Positions 56,764 to 64,000 of a DNA stretch of 64,000 bases are shown in pieces (position 1 is the first letter of the stretch; every line of letters starts with the position of its first letter). The translations under genes were made by a program, and so were the position numbers. Below the pieces are notes generated by a model, which saw only the letters and a program-made list of their open reading frames with translations, was not told the DNA's origin and did no database searches. The DNA is taken from assembly GCF_021483235.1 (NCBI RefSeq), contig NZ_JAKEEC010000001.1, positions 403,709-467,708 of the forward strand, in the 5' to 3' direction. This DNA comes from Arthrobacter alkaliphilus. Its GTDB lineage: Bacteria; Actinomycetota; Actinomycetes; Actinomycetales; Micrococcaceae.

Positions 56764-58053
56764 ATGGAGACCGACCCGCCAACAACAGCACAACAGAAAC
56801 AGCCCCAGGAGATCGACACCCTCATCATCGGCGGGGGCCAAGCGGGACTGGCCACGAGCTACTTTCTCAGCAGGGCCGGCGTCGAGCACGTGGTTCTGGA
56901 ACGACGGCCCGCGCTGGGTGGGGCGTGGCAGGATCGCTGGGACGGGTTCGTGCTGAACACGCCGAATTTCTCGCTCGACTTGCCCGGGATGCCGTATTCG
57001 GGCCCGGAGCCGGAGGCATTCATGGCGCGCGACGACGTGGTGGACTACTTCCGCGAGTATGCCCGGCGGATTGAGGCGCCGGTCCTGACGGGCACGAATG
57101 TCACACGGATCTCGACGTCGGATGGCGGCTTCACCGTTGAAACCTCCGACGGCGGTTGGCGGGCACACAAAGTGGTGCTGGCGACAGGCGCTTACCAAGT
57201 ACCGAAAGTCCCGGCATTGGCGGCCAAACTTCCGGACAGTGTTGTGCAACTTCACACGCACGGCTATCGCAATCCGGAGCAGTTGCCGGACGGCGCCGTG
57301 CTGATTGTCGGGACGGGGCAGTCGGGTGGCCAGATCGCGGAGGAACTTCTCGCCGTCGGACGTGAGGTGCATCTGGCGGTGTCGACGTGTCCGGAGGCGC
57401 CCCGCCGGTACCGCGGGCACGACATCCTCTACTGGCTCCTGCAGGCCGGCATCCACGGGCCCAAGTACGGGATCACCGCACTGACGGTCGGGCAGCTGCC
57501 CTCCCCGGCGGCGCGCTTCGCCTGCAACCCCCTGCTGTCAGGCACAGGCGGCGGCCACGATGTCCACCTCCGCGATCTCGGCCGTCAGGGCGTTCGGCTG
57601 CACGGCCACCTGGAAGCAGCCGACGACGGCGAACTCACCTTCACGGACGACCTCCCCGAACGCCTGGCAACAGTCGAGGCCGGATTCGCCCAGCGCATGG
57701 GCCGGGTCCTCGACGCCTACATCGCCGCCGCCGGAATCGAGGCACCCGCTGCACTGCCGCGACCGGTGGACGACTGGTTGCCCGCGCCGTCGCCTGCAGT
57801 GCTGAACCTGGCGGCCGAGAACATCACCTCGGTCCTGTGGGCCACGGGGTATCGACTGGACCTTGGCTTCGTGGACATCCCGGTTCTGGATGCGTGGAGC
57901 TACCCGCGTCACGTCCGGGGCGTCACCGAGCAACCGGGGCTTTTTGTTGTTGGTTTGCCGTGGCTGACGGGGCATTACTCCTCGGTCGTCGGCGGGGTGG
58001 GCGTGGATGCGGAGTATGTCGCGGGGCGCGTGGGTGAACCACGGGCCGCCTAG
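56764..58053 (+). CDS. CzcO-like flavin-containing monooxygenase/oxidoreductase
   Basis: A 429-residue flavoprotein. Two Rossmann motifs are clear: IIGGGQAGLATSYFLSRAGV for FAD near residues 20-39, and VLIVGTGQSGGQIAEEL for NAD(P)H near 179-195. GAYQVPKVPALAAKLPD is typical of the CzcO/flavin monooxygenase group. The stop shares a CTAG with the stop of the convergent TetR gene. Confidence 0.88.
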   Translation: METDPPTTAQQKQPQEIDTLIIGGGQAGLATSYFLSRAGVEHVVLERRPALGGAWQDRWDGFVLNTPNFSLDLPGMPYSGPEPEAFMARDDVVDYFREYARRIEAPVLTGTNVTRISTSDGGFTVETSDGGWRAHKVVLATGAYQVPKVPALAAKLPDSVVQLHTHGYRNPEQLPDGAVLIVGTGQSGGQIAEELLAVGREVHLAVSTCPEAPRRYRGHDILYWLLQAGIHGPKYGITALTVGQLPSPAARFACNPLLSGTGGGHDVHLRDLGRQGVRLHGHLEAADDGELTFTDDLPERLATVEAGFAQRMGRVLDAYIAAAGIEAPAALPRPVDDWLPAPSPAVLNLAAENITSVLWATGYRLDLGFVDIPVLDAWSYPRHVRGVTEQPGLFVVGLPWLTGHYSSVVGGVGVDAEYVAGRVGEPRAA

Positions 58054-58691
58054 CGGGTGGACGGCACGTCGACCCCGGTGGGGAATCCTTTTTTGAGAAG
58101 CTCGAGCCCCACCGTGAGGGCGTCGAGGAAGGTGGCGCGATCCAACGGTGCGTCTTCGGCGGCGAGGTTGAAAAGAGGCGCGACTGCCGCTCCGGCTGCA
58201 GCAACGAGCATTGCGGCGTAGACGCGCGGGCGCGGGTCCCCGGGCGGCGCCTTGAGGCGGCGGGCGATGAAGTCCCTCGCGTCATCCAGGGGGCGCAGTG
58301 CTGACATCAGGCCAACCGTCGTGCGCAGTTCCGGCGTGCTGGCCACCAGTTGGGCCCGGGCCTGTTCCACGGCCCACTCTTCGGGTGTGAGGTCTTCGAA
58401 CACGGCGGTGAGCGCGGCTTCGTAGGTGTCGATGATGCTTAGGTCATCGGATGCCTGGGCCAGGTAGGCCGCGACGGTCTCGTCCTGCAGATCAGTCAGG
58501 AGAACCGCTTCCTTGGTGGGAAAGTATCGAAAGAACGTTCGGGGCGATACTTCCGCGGCATCTGCGATTTCTTCGATGGTGGTGGCTGCGAATCCGTTCG
58601 CGCTCATCAGCCGGATGGCAGCCGCTTGCAGCGCCTTCTGGGTCTTGCGTTTCTTGCGTTCGCGCAGGCCCTCGCTCGCAGCCATCGTCAT
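58050..58691 (-). CDS. TetR family transcriptional regulator
   Basis: A 213-residue repressor. The N-terminal HTH contains ATTIEEIADAAEVSPRTFFRYFPTKEAVL; the C-terminal ligand domain is divergent. ATG 58691 was chosen over an upstream in-frame codon. It is divergent from the DHA2 efflux gene and the intergenic palindrome at 58730-58756 is its likely operator, so it probably represses the pump. Confidence 0.92.
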   Translation of the reverse strand: MTMAASEGLRERKKRKTQKALQAAAIRLMSANGFAATTIEEIADAAEVSPRTFFRYFPTKEAVLLTDLQDETVAAYLAQASDDLSIIDTYEAALTAVFEDLTPEEWAVEQARAQLVASTPELRTTVGLMSALRPLDDARDFIARRLKAPPGDPRPRVYAAMLVAAAGAAVAPLFNLAAEDAPLDRATFLDALTVGLELLKKGFPTGVDVPSTR

Positions 58692-58717
58692 GGAACCAAC
58701 AATACCAAGAATGACAA

Positions 58718-58756
58718 TTGGCATGAAGCGTTATCTGTCATAGACTGACAAATAAC
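58718..58756 (+). promoter_or_regulatory. Efflux promoter with overlapping TetR operator
   Basis: TTGGCA (58718-58723) and TAGACT (58741-58746) are 17 bases apart. An 11-base inverted repeat (GTTATCTGTCA / TGACAAATAAC, one mismatch, five-base centre) at 58730-58756 covers the -10 box. This geometry fits classic TetR repression. Confidence 0.75.
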
Positions 58757-58787
58757 AGAAGATGACTCTTTGAGGCGGTGTTGTGCG

Positions 58788-60368
58788 ATGCGTACTTCAT
58801 CCAAGTGGCTGGCCTTGGTGGCATTCAGCCTGTCCACCCTTGTTATCGGCTTGGACTCGACGATTCTCGCCGTGGCTCTGCCGACACTGGCCCGGGCCCT
58901 CAACGCGACCCAGTCCGAACTGCAGTGGTTCAGCACCGCATTCCTGCTGACTGTGGCCGGAGGAATGCTTCCTGCGAGCGTGATCGCGGACCGCGCGGGC
59001 CGCAAGAAGACACTGTTGGCCGCGCTGCTCATCTTTGGCGGAAGTGCCTTCTGGTCGGCATATGTCACCGGGCCCGGCCAGCTGATTGCGGCTCGGGCGA
59101 TCATGGGCTTCGCCGCCGCGCTGATCGCGGTGGTCACCCTCGGGGTGATCCCGGTGATGTTCGACTCCGCCGAACGGGGAAAGGCGGTCGGGATCATGAT
59201 GGCGGCCACCTTCCTCGGGCTGCCGATCGGGCCCATTTTGGGTGGCTGGATCTTGACAAACTTCTGGTGGGGCTGGGTTTTCCTGATGAACGTGCCGGTG
59301 GCCGGGCTGGCATTCGTGCTGGTCCTGACGCTGGTTCCGGAATCCAAGCCCGATACGCGTGATCCGCTTGATCTGGTCGGCCTGATCCTCGGCGTGGGCG
59401 GCCTGGCAGCACTCTGCTACGGGTTTGTGCGTGCGGGCAGCAACGGCTGGGCAGACGCCGAGGCGCTCACTTGGATCGGCGGCGGCCTGATCTCACTGAT
59501 CGTCGTCGCGGGGTGGGAACACCACATGGCCGCTACAGGCCAAGCGCCCCTCATTCCGCCGTCGTTGTTCCGGGCCCGAGGTTTCACCGCCGGTACCATC
59601 GTGCCGTGGATCGGCCAGTTCGCGATGGTGGGAATGTTGTTCATCCTGCCCTTGTACTGGCAGGCGGTCCGGAACGAGGATGCGATGGGCTCGGGCTTGC
59701 GGCTGCTCCCGCTTATCGCGGGATTCATCGTTGCGGCGGCCCTGGGCGACCCTGTGGCGAAACTGTTTGGTCCCAAGGCGGTTGCGACAGGCGGCTACCT
59801 GGTCATGGCGGTAGGCGTCTTCCTCGGGGCCAGGATGGCTGCTCCTTCCAGCGATCTCTACATGGCCGTTTGGCTCGCGATCGCAGGACTCGGCATGGGG
59901 CTCGGGTTGGTCACGGCGGCATCCGTCGCACTGCGGAACGTCCCTGCAGACAAGTCCAATCAAGCGTCCGCGGTGTTTCAGGCCCTCCAGAAGACCGGTG
60001 GCCCGCTCGGGGCCGCGGTCCTCGGCAGCGCCCTGAGCCAGGCCTACCAACAGCATCTTGTCCTCCCGGCGAACCTGCCCGGGAGCGTGGCGGACACGGT
60101 CAAGTCGGGAGTCTTCCAAGGCCTGGCTGTGGCTACCAAAATGCCCCAGATCGGCGACACCGTCCGCGACGCGTTCGAGACCGGCATGTCCACCACGCTC
60201 TGGATCTGCGTCGGCATCGCAATCGCCGCCGCACTGGCTGCGCTCGCGCTATTGCCCGGCCGCGTCGACGCACCGGACGGCCCCGCACCGGACGGCACCG
60301 AACCTTACGGAACCGGACCGACGTCGGCCCCCGAGCCGCTCCAGTCGCGAAACCTACCGCCCCAGTGA
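58788..60368 (+). CDS. DHA2 family MFS multidrug transporter
   Basis: About 526 residues with 14 predicted helices (EmrB/QacA type). It has LDSTILAVALPTLARAL in helix 1 and GRKKTL in the loop between helices 2 and 3, with an extended Pro-rich tail of about 35 residues. It probably exports lipophilic cations or antibiotics. ATG 58788 follows GAGGCGG. Confidence 0.9.
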   Translation: MRTSSKWLALVAFSLSTLVIGLDSTILAVALPTLARALNATQSELQWFSTAFLLTVAGGMLPASVIADRAGRKKTLLAALLIFGGSAFWSAYVTGPGQLIAARAIMGFAAALIAVVTLGVIPVMFDSAERGKAVGIMMAATFLGLPIGPILGGWILTNFWWGWVFLMNVPVAGLAFVLVLTLVPESKPDTRDPLDLVGLILGVGGLAALCYGFVRAGSNGWADAEALTWIGGGLISLIVVAGWEHHMAATGQAPLIPPSLFRARGFTAGTIVPWIGQFAMVGMLFILPLYWQAVRNEDAMGSGLRLLPLIAGFIVAAALGDPVAKLFGPKAVATGGYLVMAVGVFLGARMAAPSSDLYMAVWLAIAGLGMGLGLVTAASVALRNVPADKSNQASAVFQALQKTGGPLGAAVLGSALSQAYQQHLVLPANLPGSVADTVKSGVFQGLAVATKMPQIGDTVRDAFETGMSTTLWICVGIAIAAALAALALLPGRVDAPDGPAPDGTEPYGTGPTSAPEPLQSRNLPPQ

Positions 60369-60436
60369 AACGCCTTGGCGCGCTCCCCCAACGAGTCAGC
60401 TCCTAGGCGAGCGGGCGTCCTACGCGAGCGGGCGTC

Positions 60437-60715
60437 CTAAGCGAGGTGGACGGCGTTCCACTCGAGAATGTTCGGGTCGGCGAGCCCTTCGGTGACAAAC
60501 GGATCGCCGGCGACGAACCGCTCCGCCTCCTCGCGTGAGGTGAAGATCCCCATCGACCCTGCGGGCTGATCCGCGGACAGGAACGGCCCCAAGGAAATGA
60601 GTCCACCACCAGCAGCGTGGAACGCCTCGTAGTAGGCCTTGTGGCGGGGGTACGTTTCGACAACACGCGAGCGGTCGACGCCCTCGCGCAGGGTGTACAG
60701 CACAACGGATTCCAT
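60437..60715 (-). CDS. YciI family protein
   Basis: A 92-residue ferredoxin-like protein with the YCII pattern: VVLYTLREGVD, HKAYYEAFHAAGGGLISLGPF (His and Asp near the putative site) and FVAGDPFVTEGLADPNILEW. Function is unknown for most members. A 17-base duplication (GCGAGCGGGCGTCCT) lies directly downstream, near 60405-60440. Confidence 0.88.
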   Translation of the reverse strand: MESVVLYTLREGVDRSRVVETYPRHKAYYEAFHAAGGGLISLGPFLSADQPAGSMGIFTSREEAERFVAGDPFVTEGLADPNILEWNAVHLA

Positions 60716-60771
60716 TCGCCAAACTTTACAGTGCGAACTCTGCTACGGAGTGCCACTCTGGTACACGCAGC

Positions 60772-61137
60772 TCAAGCCTCACCCACGATATCGCCGTGGT
60801 GGTGGCGGGGCGTTCCCTCGAGGGAGTGTTCGGCTTGGAAGATGGCGTCGGTGACGAGTTGGCGGACGTGCTCATTCGCGAGGCGGTAGTAGACCCGGGT
60901 TCCGGCTTGCCTTGTGGTGACAACCCGACCTAGGCGCAATTTGGCCAGGTGCTGGGAGACCGATGCCTGGGTCTTGTGGACCAGCTCCGCCAACTGGTTG
61001 ACCGGCAATTCGCCGTCGCGCAGTGCAAGGATGATTCGGACCCGGGTGGCGTCGGCGAGCATCGCGAAGACTTCGACGGCGAGCTCGACGTATTGGCTGT
61101 CCGGTTCCCGGCCGCACACGGCATTATCTGCATCCAT
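60772..61137 (-). CDS. kmtR: ArsR/SmtB family metal sensor, KmtR-like
   Basis: A 121-residue winged-helix repressor. It matches M. tuberculosis KmtR closely as I recall it (LADATR, SVSQHLAKLR, NEHVRQLV, AEH, PRHHH). The ligand residues of the Ni/Co site in KmtR (His88, Glu101, His102, His110, His111) have equivalents in NEH, AEH and PRHH here. No cysteine metal site is seen. An AT-rich stretch with repeats of TATAT lies just upstream and may be its operator. Confidence 0.82.
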   Translation of the reverse strand: MDADNAVCGREPDSQYVELAVEVFAMLADATRVRIILALRDGELPVNQLAELVHKTQASVSQHLAKLRLGRVVTTRQAGTRVYYRLANEHVRQLVTDAIFQAEHSLEGTPRHHHGDIVGEA

Positions 61138-61192
61138 GCTTATATTGTTTCATACCGCCCAAATGAGGTATATATATTGAGCAAGGTGCCGT

Positions 61193-61347
61193 TCGTTAGC
61201 TGAGGCTCCTTCGTGGAAACATGCCAGCGACCCCCAACGTCGAGAGACGCCCCGGGTCAGGACAGGCCCCCCCGGCTTTAAGGGGTGGCCCCGATTGGCT
61301 CCCGGAACGCCGGGTTTACGCCGCGAAGTGCCAAAGGTCTTACGAGG
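61193..61347 (+). ncRNA. M-box (ykoK) Mg2+ riboswitch
   Basis: CGTTAGCTGAGGCTCCT matches the 5-prime M-box consensus. It is followed by AACGTCGAGAGACGCC and GGGTCAGGACAGG, the conserved core, and then AGTGCCAAAGGTCTTACG at the 3-prime side, pairing back to the start. It heads a leader of about 260 bases before a transporter gene. Family members sense Mg2+ and turn expression off when it is plentiful. Confidence 0.85.
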
Positions 61348-61383
61348 AGGGGCAACCGCCGGGTGGGACGCCCGGCCTCCTCC
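61344..61383 (+). promoter_or_regulatory. Possible expression platform hairpin of M-box
   Basis: GAGGAGG (61344-61350) pairs with CCTCCTC (61376-61382), enclosing CCGGG/CCCGG. Its left arm overlaps the end of the M-box, so ligand folding could switch it. No T-tract follows. A second small hairpin (GTGCCGC / GCGGCAC, 61449-61468) lies further on. Confidence 0.45.
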
Positions 61384-61611
61384 CTGGCTGTGCAGAGCGC
61401 CGATTGGAGGTGGTCACCGAATGAGTGGTGATCATAGTCGATCCAGCGGTGCCGCCTCTTCGCGGCACTGAATCCAGTGTTTGACGCCGGCCTGGCCTGC
61501 GTTTGCGTAATTCCCCCCAACTAGTCGCCCGCGACCTCCACCCTGAGCCCAAGCCGGCATGCCTTCAGCATGCCCTGGGTGGATGTCTTCATGTCCCGGG
61601 AAGGACACCCC

Positions 61612-63273
61612 ATGCCCATGAACATCAACACGGGTCCACAGCCCACCATGCCCGCAGCCCACAAAGCAACAGCAGCCCTCGACAGCGCGCACGTCGGCGA
61701 CATCAAGGGTGCCTTCGGCACCATCAAGGTAGACCAGGAGCAGTCCGGCGGCGGCTGGAAGGCCAAGCTGAAGACCCTCCTGGCCGTCGTCGGGCCTGGC
61801 CTGATCGTGATGGTCGGAGATAACGACGCCGGCGCGTTCGGCACGTACACGCAGGCCGGCCAGAACTACGGCACGTCGCTGTTGTGGACCCTCCTGCTCC
61901 TGGTTCCCGTCCTCTACGTCAACCAGGAGATGGTCCTGCGGCTCGGCATCGTGACCGGTGTGGGGCACGCGCGGCTCATCCTGGAGCGGTTCGGCAAGTT
62001 CTGGGGCGCGTTCAGCGTCATCGACTTGTTCATCTTGAACGCCCTCACCATCGTCACGGAGTTCATCGGCATCAGCCTCGGCCTTGATTACCTGGGCATC
62101 CCGAAGGTCATCGGCGTCCTTGTGGCGGCAGCCATCATCATCGCTGCCGCCTCCACCGGATCGTTCAAGCGTTTCGAACGGGTCTGCATGACACTCGTGG
62201 CCGGCTCCCTGTTGCTCATTCCGATCATCGTGATGGTCCACCCGGACCTGGGCCAGATGGCCCACGACTTCGTGGTCCCTGGTGTTCCGGAGGGTTCAGA
62301 GCTGTCCACAGTGACGCTGCTGATCATCGCGATCGTCGGCACCACCATTGCGCCCTGGCAGCTGTTCTTCCAGCAGTCCTACCTGATCGACAAGCGCATC
62401 ACCCCGCGCTTCATCAACTACGAAAAGGCAGACCTCTGGATCGGCATCGCCATCGTAGTTGTCGGGGCTGCGGCGATCATGGGATTCACTGCGGCAACGT
62501 TTGCAGGGCAGCCTGAGTTCGGGAACTTCACTGACGCCGGAGGAGTCGCCGTCGGCCTCGAAAAATACGTCAGCAAGACCGCCGGTGTGCTCTTCGCTGT
62601 CGCCCTGATCGACGCCTCGATCATCGGCGCCGCGGCGGTGGGCCTCTCGACGTCGTACGCCCTTGGTGACGTTCTGGGCCTCAAGCACTCCCTGCACCGC
62701 AAGTTCACCGACGCGAAGGGCTTCTACGCCGTCTTCGCCGGGATCCTGCTGATCTCGGCAATCATCGTCCTCATCCCGGGTGCGCCGCTGGGCCTGTTGA
62801 CGGTCGGCGTCCAGGTTCTTGCCGGTGTGCTGCTCCCCTCCGCGACCGTGTTCCTGTTGCTGCTGTGCAACGACAGGCAGGTCCTCGGCCCATGGGTGAA
62901 CGGCAAATTCCTGAACATTTTCACCTCGTTCATCATCGGCATCCTGGTGATCCTGTCACTCGTCCTGACCTCGAGCGTCCTGTTCCCTGACATGACCGGG
63001 GAGACGATCGTCGCGATCATCTTCATCGGCGGCGGCGTGTGCCTGCTTGGTTGCATCGCCTACTTGGTCTACCGGGCCTTCCGGCCCGGCCCCGCCCGGG
63101 AAGCGGTCAGCCACGCGGTGCGCCGCGAATGGCGGATGCCGCCACTGGCGCTCTTGAAGGCGCCGAAACTCTCCACCGCCCGCAGGGCCGGCCTAACCGT
63201 GCTGCGCGCCTACCTGCTGATCGCGATGATCCTGGTCATCGTACGGGTGGTCCAGCTCGCTCTTGGCGGCTGA
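61612..63273 (+). CDS. NRAMP-related magnesium/divalent metal transporter
   Basis: About 553 residues with eleven or twelve helices. ATG 61612 follows GGAAGG. The first metal-site segment reads MVGDNDAGAFG instead of the Nramp DPGN, and the helix-6 site reads TIAPWQLFFQQS rather than the MPH of Mn/Fe transporters. This altered site resembles the NRMT subgroup, which moves Mg2+. The M-box leader supports Mg2+. The next gene encodes an MgtE-N/PRC-barrel protein, a frequent companion. Confidence 0.85.
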   Translation: MPMNINTGPQPTMPAAHKATAALDSAHVGDIKGAFGTIKVDQEQSGGGWKAKLKTLLAVVGPGLIVMVGDNDAGAFGTYTQAGQNYGTSLLWTLLLLVPVLYVNQEMVLRLGIVTGVGHARLILERFGKFWGAFSVIDLFILNALTIVTEFIGISLGLDYLGIPKVIGVLVAAAIIIAAASTGSFKRFERVCMTLVAGSLLLIPIIVMVHPDLGQMAHDFVVPGVPEGSELSTVTLLIIAIVGTTIAPWQLFFQQSYLIDKRITPRFINYEKADLWIGIAIVVVGAAAIMGFTAATFAGQPEFGNFTDAGGVAVGLEKYVSKTAGVLFAVALIDASIIGAAAVGLSTSYALGDVLGLKHSLHRKFTDAKGFYAVFAGILLISAIIVLIPGAPLGLLTVGVQVLAGVLLPSATVFLLLLCNDRQVLGPWVNGKFLNIFTSFIIGILVILSLVLTSSVLFPDMTGETIVAIIFIGGGVCLLGCIAYLVYRAFRPGPAREAVSHAVRREWRMPPLALLKAPKLSTARRAGLTVLRAYLLIAMILVIVRVVQLALGG

Positions 63274-63337
63274 ATCCCCACAGCGTAAATTCCACCACAG
63301 GACCATCAAAACCTCATGACCTGAAAGGCTCCCAGCG

Positions 63338-64000
63338 ATGAGCACCACCAACGACACCGCACGCGCACAGCGCTTCATGCTTTCAACCCTCCTTCGCCAG
63401 CCCGTCCTGGATTCCAAGGACAACCAGATCGGCGTCCTGGCCGACGTCATCGTCCGGCTGCGCGACGCCGCGTACCCGACGCTCAGCGGCCTGGTCATCG
63501 ACGTGGGCGGCAACAAGATTTTCGTGACCCTTGAAGACGTTGTCGGCATCGAGGCCGAGCGTATCCGGCTGCGCACCACCAAGCTGGACCTCCGCCCGTT
63601 CAGCCGGCGCGAAGGAGAAGTCCTGCTCAAGGAAGACGTCCTCGGACACCGGCTCATCGATACCGAACGCACCATCATGGTCAAGGCCTACGACGTCGAA
63701 CTCAGCCAGAACGGCGGCTCTTGGGAAGCCACCGGACTCGACGTGCACAAACCGCGGTGGTTCCGCACCGAACGCACGCACAAACCCCACGCTGCGCGCG
63801 ACTGGAACCAATTCCTGCCTCTCATCGGCCACAAGGACTCCAGCAAAGTGCGCTCGGCCTCGGCGCGTTTCCGCAAAATGAAGCCAGCCCAGATCGCCGA
63901 CCTCATCGAGGAATCCTCGGGCAAAGAGCAGCACGAACTGCTCGCCCAGGTGCATACCGACCCGGAGCTTGAGGCGGATGTCTTCGAAGAGCTCGACGAC
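63338..64000 (+). CDS. PRC-barrel / MgtE N-terminal domain protein (partial)
   Basis: An open frame runs from ATG 63338 (GAAAGG upstream) to the window end, 221 codons with no stop, so the 3-prime part is missing. The N-terminal 160 residues look like a PRC-barrel pair (LLRQPVLDSKDNQIGVLADVIV, TIMVKAYDVELS). From about residue 165 the MgtE N-terminal helical pattern starts (FRKMKPAQIADLIEESSGKEQHELL). Full-length members add CBS domains. It is likely a cytoplasmic Mg2+ sensor or regulator for the upstream transporter. Confidence 0.82.
   Translation, partial: MSTTNDTARAQRFMLSTLLRQPVLDSKDNQIGVLADVIVRLRDAAYPTLSGLVIDVGGNKIFVTLEDVVGIEAERIRLRTTKLDLRPFSRREGEVLLKEDVLGHRLIDTERTIMVKAYDVELSQNGGSWEATGLDVHKPRWFRTERTHKPHAARDWNQFLPLIGHKDSSKVRSASARFRKMKPAQIADLIEESSGKEQHELLAQVHTDPELEADVFEELDD

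Noticed and set aside
61612..63273. Assignment as an MntH manganese/iron transporter
   Set aside because: The DPGN and MPH motifs needed for Mn/Fe are replaced and the leader is an M-box, favouring Mg2+.

Overview
The window is GC-rich, gene-dense actinobacterial chromosome, most likely from Arthrobacter or a close relative (Micrococcaceae). Supporting features are a monomeric NADP isocitrate dehydrogenase, a perM (DUF6350)-purN-purH neighbourhood, an LAXTG-type wall-anchored repeat protein, a KmtR-like metal sensor, an M-box leader and many GTG starts. No rRNA, tRNA, IS element or CRISPR array was seen. Identifications are by reading sequence motifs and recalled families; no searches were run.

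Layout. 1-3.1 kb: a translationally coupled ABC ATPase / permease / small membrane protein / HExxH membrane protein operon preceded by a hairpin, whose beginning may lie left of the window. 3.1-11 kb: a nitrilase-fold amidase, a ROK regulator with a CUT2 monosaccharide importer (mmsA-mmsB-chvE) and a Gfo/Idh/MocA oxidoreductase. 11-15.4 kb: two secreted Ala/Pro/Val-rich proteins, the second highly repetitive with an LASTG sorting signal. 15.4-18.6 kb: a divergent amidohydrolase / DUF3100 pair sharing two palindromic operators. 18.8-20.4 kb: a UDG-like protein and DoxX. 20.4-27 kb: a phosphonate cluster (PhnX-like hydrolase, GntR regulator, FAD oxidase, PhnD-PhnC-PhnE, sarcosine-oxidase-like enzyme) with two GntR operators. 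27-30.5 kb: idh and a secreted serine protease. 30.6-38.2 kb: purH and purN separated by a GlcNAc kinase-murQ-MFS island, then perM. 38.5-45.8 kb: DUF4383, flotillin-NfeD-like pair, a polysaccharide deacetylase gene broken by an in-frame TAG, a glycosyltransferase and UDP-glucose dehydrogenase.

46.0-52.8 kb is the most interesting region: a complete-looking circular (head-to-tail cyclised) bacteriocin cluster. It has a 92-codon precursor whose core aligns with circularin A and AS-48, an adjacent SpoIIM/DUF95 membrane protein, three more membrane proteins, an ABC ATPase and a convergent 910-aa LuxR-type regulator. Related arrays of a degenerate ACACnnAGA motif, repeating about every 21-22 bp, flank the whole cluster in opposite orientations.

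53-64 kb: an excalibur lipoprotein, a 149-bp-period tandem palindrome array, cspA, a VOC protein, a CzcO-like flavoprotein, a TetR/MFS efflux pair with a visible operator-promoter, a YciI protein, a KmtR-like regulator, and an M-box (Mg2+) leader ahead of an NRAMP-related transporter and an MgtE-N/PRC-barrel protein cut by the window end.
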